A stretch of 64,000 bases of DNA from Candidatus Paracaedibacteraceae bacterium UBA6184 (GCA_002422845.1 DITM01000057.1:1-64000), one strand, 5' to 3'. Positions 28,906 to 39,471 are shown, numbered from the stretch's first letter. Program-made: numbers and translations. The notes: generated from the sequence alone by a model not told the origin.

Positions 28906-28921
28906 TGTTTCACGTGAAACT
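28906..28921. other. parS centromere site 2 (rsmG-parA intergenic)
   Basis: TGTTTCACGTGAAACT matches parS at 15 of 16 positions. It lies between the rsmG stop and the parA ATG, where ParB binding could also modulate parAB transcription. Confidence 0.9.
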
Positions 28922-28972
28922 TAAATCTGTTATCTTAAGATTATTAAGAGAACAGGAATCGGTCGATATAAA

Positions 28973-29767
28973 ATGACAAAGGTAATTACGGTAGCAAATC
29001 AAAAAGGTGGAGTTGGTAAAACAACAACCGCCGTCAACTTAGCAACAGCATTAAGTACAATCCCAAAAAAGATATTACTCATCGATTTAGACCCTCAAGG
29101 AAATGCGTCTACGGGTTTTGGAATTAGCCCTGCGAAAAGAAAATTAAACAGCTATTCAATTTTTTTAAACAACATAAGCCCTCGTGATGCAATCCAAGAA
29201 ACTGAGGTTCCAGGGTTGTATATTATACCTGCCAACAATGATCTTTCAGCGTTTGCAGTTGAAATCTCTAACATGGAAAATCGAGAGTATTTACTTAGAG
29301 ACGTAATACAAAACGAGTTTTCCGATTTTGATTATGTATTTATTGATACGCCACCAACATTAGGGTTATTAACTATTAACTCTCTTGTGGCATGTAATAG
29401 CGTTTTGATACCTACTCAGTGTGAGTTTTATGCTATGGAAGGACTGGCTCAATTATTAAAAACAATCCAGAGAATTCAACAGAACTTTAACAAACAATTA
29501 GGGATTCAAGGGATTGTTTTAACGATGGCAGATAAACGAAGTAATCTAAGTGTACATGTTGAGTCTGAAGTCCGTGAACATTTTAAAGAGTTAGTATATG
29601 GGACAGTGGTTCCCAGAAATGTGAAAGTATCAGAGGCGCCATCATTTGGTAAACCAGTGCTGCTATATAATTTTAAATGCCCAGGATCACAATCATATGT
29701 ACAATTAGCCAAAGAATTTTTAGATCGCGAGCGTCTAATCTTAGGACAAGGAGAAAATCATGGATAA
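28973..29767 (+). CDS. parA: Chromosome partitioning ATPase ParA
   Basis: Walker-type ATPase that moves ParB-parS complexes over the nucleoid. 264 aa with a deviant Walker A, KGGVGKTTT (residues 11-19), DLDPQGNAS, and the FIDTPPTLG Walker B region. No N-terminal helix-turn-helix domain, so it is the short chromosomal (Soj-like) type. Overlaps parB by eight bases. Confidence 0.97.
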   Translation: MTKVITVANQKGGVGKTTTAVNLATALSTIPKKILLIDLDPQGNASTGFGISPAKRKLNSYSIFLNNISPRDAIQETEVPGLYIIPANNDLSAFAVEISNMENREYLLRDVIQNEFSDFDYVFIDTPPTLGLLTINSLVACNSVLIPTQCEFYAMEGLAQLLKTIQRIQQNFNKQLGIQGIVLTMADKRSNLSVHVESEVREHFKELVYGTVVPRNVKVSEAPSFGKPVLLYNFKCPGSQSYVQLAKEFLDRERLILGQGENHG

Positions 29768-30659
29768 GAAAAAATCAGGATTAGGAACAGGGCTTTCATC
29801 ACTGTTGGGGCCAGAGGTTTCGTCATCAGCGAATAACTCTGGGCAAGATATCTTTCAAGTCAATGTGGATCATATCTCACCGTGTCCATTTCAACCAAGA
29901 AAACACTTTTCAGAAATAGAGTTAGACGAATTAGCAAATTCTATTCGTCAAAATGGGGTATTGCAACCTATTATCGTGCGTCAAAAAAACGAAGATTCTT
30001 ATGAAATAATCGCGGGTGAGCGACGCTGGAGAGCATGTAAAAAGGCAGGCTTAAGATTTATCCCAGTCATTGTAAAAGAAGCTTCGGATAAAGAAGTTTT
30101 GCAGTATGCAATTATTGAAAACATTCAACGGGAAAATTTAACTCCAATTGAAGAATCGGAATCTTATGAAAAACTAAGATGTGATTATAATTATACACAC
30201 GAAGAATTGGCTCAAGTTCTTGGAAAAAGTCGTAGTTACATATCGAATATTCTGCGGCTAAATTCATTGGATGACAAAATCAAAGAAGCCGTGCGATCAA
30301 ATGGAATTTCTGCCGGACATGCAAGAGCCTTGGTTGGGTTAAATGCAGAAGAGCAAGAAAGTTTGGTTCAAGAAATTATTCATAGTTCGTTAAGCGTGAG
30401 AGATACTGAGCAGAGAATAAAGTCCCGCAAAAATCCAACCGCGCGTGCGACAGCGCAAAAGCGAATAGCAAAATTTGAACCTTATGATGATGTTGATACT
30501 TTGGCTGTTCAGACACATTTGTCAGAGGTGCTGCAAAGTCCCGTAAAGATTTCTATTATAGATGATAAGCCTACCCTTACAATTGAATGTAAGAATTTTG
30601 AAATATTGGATTTGTGCGTGGAAAAACTTTCTATAAATTCCCACAAAGATATTATCTAA
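29760..30659 (+). CDS. parB: Chromosome partitioning protein ParB
   Basis: parS-binding CTPase clamp, 299 aa. The N-terminal KKSGLGTGLSSLLG motif interacts with ParA. The CTP-binding ParB/Srx domain has PRKHF, GERRWRACK and ENIQRENL. The KorB-like helix-turn-helix follows at LAQVLGKSRSYISNILRL, and a short C-terminal dimerisation domain closes it. Two parS targets lie upstream at 28622 and 28906. Ends 11 bases from the convergent tamB stop. Confidence 0.97.
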   Translation: MDKKKSGLGTGLSSLLGPEVSSSANNSGQDIFQVNVDHISPCPFQPRKHFSEIELDELANSIRQNGVLQPIIVRQKNEDSYEIIAGERRWRACKKAGLRFIPVIVKEASDKEVLQYAIIENIQRENLTPIEESESYEKLRCDYNYTHEELAQVLGKSRSYISNILRLNSLDDKIKEAVRSNGISAGHARALVGLNAEEQESLVQEIIHSSLSVRDTEQRIKSRKNPTARATAQKRIAKFEPYDDVDTLAVQTHLSEVLQSPVKISIIDDKPTLTIECKNFEILDLCVEKLSINSHKDII

Positions 30660-30670
30660 ACCCGCTATGG

Positions 30671-33600
30671 TTAGAAATCAAGACTCCATTCTAGCCCAAG
30701 CCCCGCGCGAGTTTTGTCAGGTGAGAACGTGACTTCTGCTTTTGTTTGTGGGGTGGGTTGAACTCCGGCTGCAATGGTGACTCTATCAGTTTCTGAGTCA
30801 ATATTATTGATGGCCACGTTGACTTTTCCATAAGTTCGCTTAGAAAACTTTTGTTGTAACGAAATGAATTCGCGTTCAACGTGAGTAATGGGATCTTCTT
30901 GTTGATAAAAACCAATATTGATAAACGAACTAATAAAGCTGCTGGCAGCCAAGTAATTTAATGCTTGAAATGATTGGCTGACAGTTGATGAGCGATTAAA
31001 AAACAGTTTTTGTAGAATCTCTTGCTCTGAAAGGTTTGAGTCTGAAACTATTCTTTTATGCAGATTATTTGTATCCCCTTCTAGGATAATTCGTACTCGC
31101 ATGTCTTGTAAGTTCAAATTGGATTCAATGTATAATGAGGGCGACAAATCTCCATTAAAAAATATCTCACCCCTTTGAACATCAAAGAAACGATCAAGGA
31201 CTCTTAGTTGTCCTTCTTGAAGAGTGAATTGACCTTTATAAATAGGCGTATCTGAAGTTCCTTCGATGACTAAACGACCTTTCCAAGTCGAGTCTAATCC
31301 TTGACCAAAGATATGAAATCGACGCTCTAGCGAAAGATCAATATCATACGTTGTGTTTGTTTCCGATTCTGAAATGTCTTGAGCTGTCGGTAAAGCCAGG
31401 GGCAGGTTTTGATGCGTAAGGTTTACTTGAAATATGGGCTCTTCGTCAACATCTCCGATATATTTTTCTAAGGACGAGATCTCTCCCCGACTAACAACTT
31501 TTAATGCTGTGATGGGGCCTGCTGCTTTTAAATTGGCCGTGCAAAAAGCAGACATACCGCCTCTTCGTGTTTGAGGCAAGTCAATCAAGTGAATATTGTT
31601 AAATTTGATTTCTGTAGTTAAATAGGGAATAAGATTTTTTTCAAAGCCAAGTTTTGCAAATAAAATTTCTCCGGTACCTTCTTTTTGATCTTTGAAACCG
31701 GATGCACGCGATAGAATAAATTGCCCACCCCGAGCTTGAAACTCAAGGTTAATTCCCTTGAGTTTAAGTCCAATGTTCTGGCGTTCATAGCCACCGTCTT
31801 TTACTTTGATAGATCCCTTTGAAAGTTGATTTGTAAGCGTTCCATAAAGGAGAATGTCTCCTTCTACACTTCCAAAAACTTTGTCATAATTTAAATCAAA
31901 TATTTGCTGTAAATTATCTAATGTTCCTGTTGTAATCACGCGTGTTTGAAATGGACGGACGTGATCTAATTCAAATTGGAAAGGAAATAGTTGGGCTTTA
32001 GTAGGGAAGGTTCCGGTTAGACTGAGGTTTAGCTGAGTGCTTTGGATATCAATATTTGTCTTTAAAAGATTGTTTTGCAAAAGTCCAGATAGCTTTGTCG
32101 AGTAGGGTGCATTAGATGTTTTGAAATCAAATTTTATTGTGGGGTCGGACAAGTCGCCCGATACATGAATATCTCCATCTAGGTCACCTTTTAAAAAATA
32201 ATGCCCTTTCGTTAGTGTATACAAAAGATCGGCGGATACTTTTGTTAATGCTGCGTTAAAGATCACTGATGATGGGGCAATGTCTCCACTAAAATTTATA
32301 CTTCCCGTGTTAGCATTTATTGTGGTTGGACGAATGGTCCATTTTTCAGGAGTGTATTCTACGCGCGTGGGCTTAGCTAAAAGAATTTTGTGTTGACCCA
32401 AGTGAATGGCCAGAGCATCTAATTCAACAGTGGATAAATTTAGAACAGAAAAAGCAAAGTTTCCTTTTAAGGCTTGTTCTGCAAATCCTGTCATTGCAAT
32501 GGTTGTTGAAAAGTTATCCAAAGTTCCATTAACATTGACTGAAAAATCTTCAACTACAGTTTTTCGTATCGCAGCTTTTCGAGCGGCTAGAGAAAATTGA
32601 ACATTTTTGTGATTGTTTAAGTAAATTGATCCAGAAAGATTACCAGAGTTTGCTGCAATATTGGGGAACAGGACTTTATGAAAGTCCCCAGAAAATGTCA
32701 AAATCCAGTCTTTTGAATCAAGGCTAAGTTGTCCTAAAATAGACGCGACGCCGGATGCTTTGCTATTTACAAACAAGTCTCCGGCATTAAAGGTGTAAAA
32801 ATGCCAACTAAAGTCCCCCTGATTTTTGGAAAGATCTAAAGAGCCCTTGCTTTCAATAAAAGATTCTTTGTGAACCGCGCGTAAAGTGGTTAAGTCTAAA
32901 TATTGACGCGCAATATTAAAGGCTCCTACAAATTCAACATCAATGATTTTTGATTCAATATCTAAGCTAAGTCCCCCTTCGAAGGAGCAGTTTTTTTGAG
33001 GGGTAAGTTTTGCGGATAGTTTTGGCATAGACCATGATTGCGGCTGAGTCGGATTAGCCGTAGCTGAAATATGCCAGGTACCATCTGCAAGCATAGAGTT
33101 TACTTGAACATTATTAGAAAATAGTATGCCGTTTAGTATTAATTCTGGCTTATCTTTTACTAAAAAATTTCCATCAATTTTATTGCTGTCGGCAGTTAAT
33201 TCAAAGCGAATATTAGGGATAGTTTTTGCTGACTGTGGTTCAAGATTTGCGATCACTTTAAAAGTTGAATATTTTTGATACTCAGCAGGTAGATCCGGAA
33301 TGTTCCCCGTGCATTGAGCGCTTACTTTTAAAGAATCCAGAGTTTGATTCATAAAAAATGGAATATCCATTTCGGCAATCGGTTGAGAGGATTTGAATAG
33401 AATGCTTTTAACTGTTCCATCCAATAGGAGTTGTTTGGGGTTAAACATAAATTGCGCTGTTGTTTTTATCGAATATTCAGATGAAACCGGAGCTATAATT
33501 TCTAGATTTTTAGTTAAAAATGAAAAGCTTTTTCTGTCAATTTTTCCTGAAAAAGATATTGCTTGGATGTCGGCTGATGCTAATTTGCAGTCGTGCAATT

Positions 33601-34483
33601 CAAAGTCGGTTAAAGTTTGATTTGTTTTAATCGTGCCTGAAAATGCATAACGAGAATCGCTGTTTTTATAAGAATATTTTGTAAAAACATCAACATACTT
33701 TCTATCAGAAGATAGGCTAGTAGAAAGGCTAGACGAGACTGACGTTTGTCCACAGTCTGCTGAAAGCGTCGCGTCAAAATTATTAAGCTCACCCTCGCCT
33801 TTTAATAAGAAGGTTGCTTTGGCAGTTAATGTTGGAATTAAATAATGTAAAAGCCCTTTAGTTTCTTTTGCATTAACGTATAACTTAAGGGTAGAGGCTT
33901 TATCTGTCGTGGCATATCCATACTTAATGTGGGCAGTAAGTGCGTTGGAATTATCATTAAGATTTTTGAGTTGTAAGTTGAACTGTAACCCCGTGGCCTT
34001 ATTAAGGGTATTGCCTTTCGCACTGTAGCTAAAGGATTGTTTATCCGTTTTGTAAGTGGCTTTTTTGATATTGATATTTGCTATATATCCAAAAGGTAAC
34101 TTAGGAATAGCAATAGATGGAGGATCAATATTTTCTTTTAAGGAAGGTTCGTTATATTCTAAGTTCTCAATTTTTAACGTTTGAATGGCGATGACTTGAT
34201 TGTAAATAAACTCTATAATCGACCAATCAAGCGCGAAGTTTTTAAGAGTTAAAAGTTGTTGTTCATTTTCATATAGATTGATTTTTTCAAATGAAAAGTA
34301 AAAGGGAAATAGCCCAGAGAACCCTTCAATTTCAATCGACTGATTTTCTTTTAATACAAATGTCTTTACAAGCAATGTTTGTATAGGTGAAATTTGCAAT
34401 GATACCCCAACAAGAAAAACGCATAAGCAAATCGCCCTAAAAATAAGGAATCCCATACGAATTATTTTTGAAATACTGTTCAT
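30671..34483 (-). CDS. tamB: Translocation and assembly module protein TamB
   Basis: 1270-aa inner-membrane-anchored AsmA-like protein that spans the periplasm and works with TamA in outer-membrane protein or lipid transport. One N-terminal signal-anchor (residues about 12-30) precedes a very long beta-rich region. The conserved TamB C-terminal domain is seen in QEGQLRVLDRFFDVQRGEIFFNG and YGKVNVAINN, with terminal Phe. It starts immediately after the tamA stop with no spacer, which supports the pairing. Confidence 0.93.
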   Translation of the reverse strand: MNSISKIIRMGFLIFRAICLCVFLVGVSLQISPIQTLLVKTFVLKENQSIEIEGFSGLFPFYFSFEKINLYENEQQLLTLKNFALDWSIIEFIYNQVIAIQTLKIENLEYNEPSLKENIDPPSIAIPKLPFGYIANINIKKATYKTDKQSFSYSAKGNTLNKATGLQFNLQLKNLNDNSNALTAHIKYGYATTDKASTLKLYVNAKETKGLLHYLIPTLTAKATFLLKGEGELNNFDATLSADCGQTSVSSSLSTSLSSDRKYVDVFTKYSYKNSDSRYAFSGTIKTNQTLTDFELHDCKLASADIQAISFSGKIDRKSFSFLTKNLEIIAPVSSEYSIKTTAQFMFNPKQLLLDGTVKSILFKSSQPIAEMDIPFFMNQTLDSLKVSAQCTGNIPDLPAEYQKYSTFKVIANLEPQSAKTIPNIRFELTADSNKIDGNFLVKDKPELILNGILFSNNVQVNSMLADGTWHISATANPTQPQSWSMPKLSAKLTPQKNCSFEGGLSLDIESKIIDVEFVGAFNIARQYLDLTTLRAVHKESFIESKGSLDLSKNQGDFSWHFYTFNAGDLFVNSKASGVASILGQLSLDSKDWILTFSGDFHKVLFPNIAANSGNLSGSIYLNNHKNVQFSLAARKAAIRKTVVEDFSVNVNGTLDNFSTTIAMTGFAEQALKGNFAFSVLNLSTVELDALAIHLGQHKILLAKPTRVEYTPEKWTIRPTTINANTGSINFSGDIAPSSVIFNAALTKVSADLLYTLTKGHYFLKGDLDGDIHVSGDLSDPTIKFDFKTSNAPYSTKLSGLLQNNLLKTNIDIQSTQLNLSLTGTFPTKAQLFPFQFELDHVRPFQTRVITTGTLDNLQQIFDLNYDKVFGSVEGDILLYGTLTNQLSKGSIKVKDGGYERQNIGLKLKGINLEFQARGGQFILSRASGFKDQKEGTGEILFAKLGFEKNLIPYLTTEIKFNNIHLIDLPQTRRGGMSAFCTANLKAAGPITALKVVSRGEISSLEKYIGDVDEEPIFQVNLTHQNLPLALPTAQDISESETNTTYDIDLSLERRFHIFGQGLDSTWKGRLVIEGTSDTPIYKGQFTLQEGQLRVLDRFFDVQRGEIFFNGDLSPSLYIESNLNLQDMRVRIILEGDTNNLHKRIVSDSNLSEQEILQKLFFNRSSTVSQSFQALNYLAASSFISSFINIGFYQQEDPITHVEREFISLQQKFSKRTYGKVNVAINNIDSETDRVTIAAGVQPTPQTKAEVTFSPDKTRAGLGLEWSLDF

Positions 34484-36307
34484 TTAAAATGCTTGTCCAA
34501 ACGAAATATAAAATTTAAATTCTTTTTTGTTGTCGGGTATATTATCAGTGATGGGATACGCGATATCCAAACGAAGCGGACCAAAACCGGTAAAATAAAA
34601 TAAACTAAACCCAGCATCCCAGTATAGCTTAGATGCCGAGTGAATTTCTTTGAAAATATTTTCAGATTCTGAAATTTGACCAACATCACAAAATAGTGCT
34701 GCCCACAAGGGGTGATATATCATAAAGCGAGGCTCTAATCCAAAGGCAAGAGCAGAAAGCCCTCCCCGAGGGATTAACTTGGTTGGATTTTTTTTCAGTG
34801 GATCAGACTTACCTATGGAGTCAGTGCTATAGCCCCTAATGTTCTGACCTCCCCCTAAGTAGACGCGTTTGTCCATTGGAGAGTCATCAAAAGCGATGCC
34901 AGAAAGGCAATTCCACAGCCCCCAGCCTGCTAAAATAAAATACTCTTTAATAATGGGGAGATAGAAGTTTCCTTTTACTAAAAATTGTTGCATTGAATGT
35001 TGAGAGCCTACGTAAGGAGTCCAGCTGATATCGAGTTGTACACCAGATCGAGAGAAAATTTTATCTTCGCGAGTATCTATGCGAAACGTAACAGGAAGTC
35101 CAAAAAAATCATATGAATTTTTTTGTAAATCTGTCTGACGTTCCAACGAATATTTTTCATAAACGGAGCTGAGATCCAATGAAATTTGAGGTGTAAATTT
35201 ATAATCTAAACCAAGTCCACCGTCGAGACCAAGTCGTGAATAAGCTTCGTATGTTCGGCGTTCTCCGCTGAAAAAGATACGCCCAGTTGTATTAAACAAA
35301 CCAAGATGAGGCTTTTTTAGCGATACGTTCAAGTCTTGAACAACGTTAGATAGGAGGGTCGTAATTTCGAACACCTCATTAGCGCCAGCAACATTGTCAT
35401 GTTTGTACTTAGGTATAGCCCCAATTTCATAACGGTTTGATTCATTGTTGGATAAAGCGATATTACCATAAACATTGAATTGAAGATGGTTGTGTTTGCC
35501 TTCGGTTAATTTAATATCAATATTAACTTCCTGTGGGTTGCGGGTTTTAACGGGAGTTATCAAGACTGATTCAAATAAGCCGGTATCTAATAATAGTTGC
35601 TCTGTTTTATTAATATGTTCAATTGTGTAAGCGTCACCAGCTTTCCACTGGATAAATTTTTTGATGTAGTCTTCTTGTAGGGAGCTTAAACCACTGATGA
35701 TATATGTTCCAAAATTTACTTTGGCGCCAGCTTTGAATGAATACGTAATATTTCCAAAGAGAGCATCATGGTTAATTTCAACCAGCTCGTCTAAAATTTC
35801 AACAAAAGCATGTCCGTTTTGTTTTAAAAATAATGCGATTTTATTTTTGTCTTTTAAGACTAGTTCATGAATTATAGGAGTGTCTTTTTTTGCGGATAAT
35901 ATTTCCGGGTCAATTGGAAAATCTTTTCCGTTTACTAATATCTCAATCCGATTGATGGTGTATCTTTCACCTGCTTCCACGTGGAAAAAAATGGTATATT
36001 CTTGTTCAGGAGTTATTTCAATTTCAGGAAAAATTTTAGCATCATAAAAACCATGAGATTGAAGATAGGCATACATTTTTTCGATGTCTTCTTTGAGGAT
36101 ATCCCGAAGAACCCCTTCAGATGCAAGAATAAAATCGGCGTCTGGATTTAAAATTTGAGACATTTTTTTTGCTGAATGCTCAATGTCAGGAAATGATTCA
36201 AGACCCAATATTCTTGCTTTGTAGTTAATATTAGGCGTGGCTCCCCATGTCGGTGAAAGCCATGTAAAAAATATCAGAGCTGTTAATTTCAGGAATGTGT
36301 GAGCCAT
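34484..36307 (-). CDS. tamA: Translocation and assembly module outer-membrane protein TamA
   Basis: Omp85-family barrel, 607 aa. A signal peptide (residues 1-22) is followed by POTRA-like repeats (residues about 30-260) and a D15/BamA-type 16-strand barrel. GGGQNIRGYSTDSIG is the conserved loop-6 region with the RGY motif, and the C-terminal Phe is the barrel sorting signal. The 5' end overlaps the dnaQ stop by 19 bases. Confidence 0.93.
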   Translation of the reverse strand: MAHTFLKLTALIFFTWLSPTWGATPNINYKARILGLESFPDIEHSAKKMSQILNPDADFILASEGVLRDILKEDIEKMYAYLQSHGFYDAKIFPEIEITPEQEYTIFFHVEAGERYTINRIEILVNGKDFPIDPEILSAKKDTPIIHELVLKDKNKIALFLKQNGHAFVEILDELVEINHDALFGNITYSFKAGAKVNFGTYIISGLSSLQEDYIKKFIQWKAGDAYTIEHINKTEQLLLDTGLFESVLITPVKTRNPQEVNIDIKLTEGKHNHLQFNVYGNIALSNNESNRYEIGAIPKYKHDNVAGANEVFEITTLLSNVVQDLNVSLKKPHLGLFNTTGRIFFSGERRTYEAYSRLGLDGGLGLDYKFTPQISLDLSSVYEKYSLERQTDLQKNSYDFFGLPVTFRIDTREDKIFSRSGVQLDISWTPYVGSQHSMQQFLVKGNFYLPIIKEYFILAGWGLWNCLSGIAFDDSPMDKRVYLGGGQNIRGYSTDSIGKSDPLKKNPTKLIPRGGLSALAFGLEPRFMIYHPLWAALFCDVGQISESENIFKEIHSASKLYWDAGFSLFYFTGFGPLRLDIAYPITDNIPDNKKEFKFYISFGQAF

Positions 36308-36981
36308 TTTGAATTCTTAATCTTTTCAATTAAATTAATGTGCGATTGGATCTCTTCATCAGAAGGAAGAAAAGATCTGTACTCAAAATTAATATGAGCA
36401 TCTTGATCTATGGACATCTCTATCGTTTGTTGTTTTTCTTCTTCAGCAAGTATTAAAGTGGGTTGTCGCCCCCCCATTAAATATAGATATACTTCAGCCA
36501 GCAGTTGAGAGTCTAATAAAGCCCCGTGATATTCGCGATGAGAGTTGTTAACGCCATAACGTTTGCAAAGAGCGTCGAGACTATTTCTTCCGCCCGGGTT
36601 TTGTTTTCGCGCAATGACTAACGTATCAACAATTCGAGAACGATCAATTTTAGGATGTCCGGCTTTTTCTATTTCCCAATCCAAAAACTTCATATCAAAG
36701 CTGGCGTTATGAATCACAATTTCTGCATCATCTGCGATAAAGTTTAGAAAGTCTAAAGCGATATGCTGAAAGGTTGGATGATTGGATAGGAAATCTGTCG
36801 ATAGCCCGTGGATCGCAAAAGCCTCCTGTGGCATAGCACGCTCAGGGTTTATGTATTGATGATAAACGACCCCTGTTGGAACCATGTTGATAAGTTCGAC
36901 ACATCCGATTTCAACGATACGATGACCCGCGTTGGGGTCTAATCCGGTTGTTTCTGTGTCTAAAATAATTTTACGTGTCAT
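36289..36981 (-). CDS. dnaQ: DNA polymerase III epsilon subunit (3'-5' exonuclease)
   Basis: Proofreading exonuclease of the replicative polymerase, 230 aa. DEDDh active-site residues are Asp8 and Glu10 (LDTETTG), Asp96 (NASFDMKFLDWE), His152 and Asp157. The C-terminal tail beyond residue 180 would bind the alpha subunit. Overlaps lipB by four bases and tamA by 19. Confidence 0.95.
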   Translation of the reverse strand: MTRKIILDTETTGLDPNAGHRIVEIGCVELINMVPTGVVYHQYINPERAMPQEAFAIHGLSTDFLSNHPTFQHIALDFLNFIADDAEIVIHNASFDMKFLDWEIEKAGHPKIDRSRIVDTLVIARKQNPGGRNSLDALCKRYGVNNSHREYHGALLDSQLLAEVYLYLMGGRQPTLILAEEEKQQTIEMSIDQDAHINFEYRSFLPSDEEIQSHINLIEKIKNSKWLTHS

Positions 36982-37625
36982 TGAACTGCCTGCGTTTTAA
37001 ATAATTTACAAAATTCATTAATCAGTAAAAGATCAAGTTTGGGCAGTTGAATTGAGATGCCCTCGTTTTGGAATGATGTAACACCTAAATCTTTTATACC
37101 ACAGGGAATGATGTCTTGGAAACGATTAAGGTCTGTTGAAACATTAATTGCGACGCCATGATATGTTACCCATCGTTTAACACGAAGCCCGATGGCAGCA
37201 ACTTTTGATTCAATTTTATGGGCTGAGTTTTGAACCCAAATGCCTATTTGCTTGTCTTTAACATGCGTGGTTAATCCTAACTTTTGAAACGAATTTATTA
37301 GCCATTCTTCTAATAATTTCACAAATTTTTTTATGTCTTTATCAAATAGTTTTAAATCCAACATGATGTAAACGACCCGTTGGCCGGGGCCATGATAGGT
37401 ATATTTGCCTCCGCGACCAGTGTGATATACGGGAATGTTGGGGAGGGCAAGCAGATCGGAATTTTCGGAACTGGTTCCGCTAGTAATGATGTGGGGATGC
37501 TCTAGAAACCAAAGACATCCGGGCGCTTCATCATTTATGATGCTGTCAACGTATTGTTCCATGAACGCAATAGCATCGGGATAGTTTACAGGCTCTGGGG
37601 ACTGGATAATACGAATTGGAATCAT
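36978..37625 (-). CDS. lipB: Octanoyl-[acyl-carrier-protein]-protein N-octanoyltransferase LipB
   Basis: Transfers octanoate from ACP to lipoyl domains such as that of SucB (15186). 215 aa. The RGGKYTYHGPGQ loop, Lys141 (KVAAIGLRV) and the acyl-carrying Cys175 (IIPCGI) are all present. ATGA overlaps link it to recJ upstream and dnaQ downstream. Confidence 0.96.
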   Translation of the reverse strand: MIPIRIIQSPEPVNYPDAIAFMEQYVDSIINDEAPGCLWFLEHPHIITSGTSSENSDLLALPNIPVYHTGRGGKYTYHGPGQRVVYIMLDLKLFDKDIKKFVKLLEEWLINSFQKLGLTTHVKDKQIGIWVQNSAHKIESKVAAIGLRVKRWVTYHGVAINVSTDLNRFQDIIPCGIKDLGVTSFQNEGISIQLPKLDLLLINEFCKLFKTQAVQ

Positions 37626-39394
37626 GATGAGGGGCGTGCATCCTCAATCCATATTTTTAGGGTGATGCGATCTTGCCAGGAATCTTTTTTCAAAGTTCCT
37701 AAAATATCGATGTGTTTATATTGATGTTTTACTAAAAAATCACCCAAAGCGGATTGAAATGCATTAAAAATTAAAGCTTCTGCAGATTTTCCAGAGATGG
37801 GATCTTCTAGAAAACATCGAATGTGCTTTTCTTGCATTATGACTATTTTTTTTAGTAGGACGTTTTGGAATAAAAATTTTGGGGTTGGGTTCTCAGATCC
37901 AAAAGGACCTATTTGTTCAATAAGATCGTGTAGCGATATTGTCAGGCTATTTAAGGTAAGATGTCCATCAAACGTACGTTTTGGTAAGGTATGTTCTTTC
38001 GATAAAACTGACGTTACATGAGCGCTCATAAACGTTATGAAATCATTCATTTGCGAATGCTTTAGACTAAAGCCACCCGCCATGGGATGTCCGCCGCCTT
38101 GAAGAATTACATTATGTTCGTGGGCAAGGTGAATGCTGTGGCCTATATCGAATCCTGTTATGGATCGGGCTGAAGCTTTTCCCTCTTGCGTGATGGGGTC
38201 AATGGCAATTACAAATGTGGGTTTGTGGTATTTGTCTTTTAATTTTCCAGCGACAATTCCAATAACACCCTGGTGCCAGTCGGGGCTGCTGACAACAATA
38301 ATGGGGTCATTGGGGTTGACTTGCAAATCGGCGTCTAACAGGGTGGATTCCTGTAACAGTTTGCGTTCTTCGTTCAGTATGTTTAACTGTTCTGCGGCAG
38401 ATGCAACGGCGGCATCGTCTTCACTGGATAATAATAAGGTGCCAAGGGTTGATGTTCCGATACGCCCACCTGCGTTAATGCGGGGGCCAATGACAAAACC
38501 AAAATGATAGGGGCTTAGCTGATTTCTATCAATGTTCAAAAGGTTCATTAAATAAACCAACCCTTTGTTTTTAGATTGGCTGAGTACTTTTAATCCTTGG
38601 GCAACAAAGGCTCGATTTAATCCCGTAAGTGCAACCACGTCGCAGACGGTTCCAAGTGCGACGATGTCTAATAATGAGATCAAGTCAGGGGTAGGTTTGT
38701 CGTTGAAATAGTTTTGTTCCCGCAATGATTGGGTTACGGCAACGCATACCATAAAACTGATTCCAACGGCAGCCAGATGTTTCAGTGGACTTGTTTCATC
38801 TAGTCGATTTGGGTTTATGAGGGCTACACATTCAGGATGAGTTGCAGTGCCGGCGTGGTGGTCGATAACGACAACATCGGTGCCCATTTTTTTTGCAGCG
38901 GCGATCGGTTCAAAAGATAATGTTCCACAGTCAACGGTGATGATCAAGTTCGTTCCCGACAAAGCGAGGTGTTCAAACGCTTTTGTGTTCGGACCGTATC
39001 CTTCGGTTTGGCGATCGGGAATATAAAATTCAATATCCACGCCCAGCACTCTAAAGAAGCGAATTAATAGAGCTGTAGAGGTTGCTCCGTCAACATCATA
39101 ATCTCCATAAACAGTAATTTTTTGGTTGTGATTTATCGCATCAATAATTCGATTGACCCCTAGTTTCATATCTTTCAATAGAAATGGATCAGGCAGAAAA
39201 TGCTTTAACGTTGGGTTTAAAAAATGAGGAACATTGTTTAGATCAATATCGCGCGCGGCAATTAAATCACAGATAATTTGGGGATAGTCAGCCTGGTTTT
39301 TCAGCTGCTTGGCAACGGATTCATCCACTTTGGATTGAATCCAAAGATTTCCAAGTATGGATTTTTTATGGGTCATAGATTTTTCTGGCATCAT
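37622..39394 (-). CDS. recJ: Single-stranded-DNA-specific exonuclease RecJ
   Basis: 5'-3' single-strand exonuclease, 590 aa. DHH-family motifs: YGDYDVDGATST, TVDCGT, VVIDHHAG; the DHHA1 domain has GGHPMAGGFS. A C-terminal OB-fold region follows. Two starts are close (39394 and 39376) and cannot be separated by ribosome site. First gene of a recJ-lipB-dnaQ-tamA-tamB run, divergent from phaC. Confidence 0.95.
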   Translation of the reverse strand: MMPEKSMTHKKSILGNLWIQSKVDESVAKQLKNQADYPQIICDLIAARDIDLNNVPHFLNPTLKHFLPDPFLLKDMKLGVNRIIDAINHNQKITVYGDYDVDGATSTALLIRFFRVLGVDIEFYIPDRQTEGYGPNTKAFEHLALSGTNLIITVDCGTLSFEPIAAAKKMGTDVVVIDHHAGTATHPECVALINPNRLDETSPLKHLAAVGISFMVCVAVTQSLREQNYFNDKPTPDLISLLDIVALGTVCDVVALTGLNRAFVAQGLKVLSQSKNKGLVYLMNLLNIDRNQLSPYHFGFVIGPRINAGGRIGTSTLGTLLLSSEDDAAVASAAEQLNILNEERKLLQESTLLDADLQVNPNDPIIVVSSPDWHQGVIGIVAGKLKDKYHKPTFVIAIDPITQEGKASARSITGFDIGHSIHLAHEHNVILQGGGHPMAGGFSLKHSQMNDFITFMSAHVTSVLSKEHTLPKRTFDGHLTLNSLTISLHDLIEQIGPFGSENPTPKFLFQNVLLKKIVIMQEKHIRCFLEDPISGKSAEALIFNAFQSALGDFLVKHQYKHIDILGTLKKDSWQDRITLKIWIEDARPSS

Positions 39395-39471
39395 GGTAAT
39401 AAATCAGTAATAGTATTAATGTTAAGATATGTAAACTTAATATAACAAAAATAATAAGAATTTGAAATAAC

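Noticed and set aside
35974..35989. CACGTG-centred palindrome in tamA as a third parS
   Set aside because: Only the CACGTG core and inner bases match; the outer flanks agree with parS at about half of positions, so it is probably chance within coding sequence.
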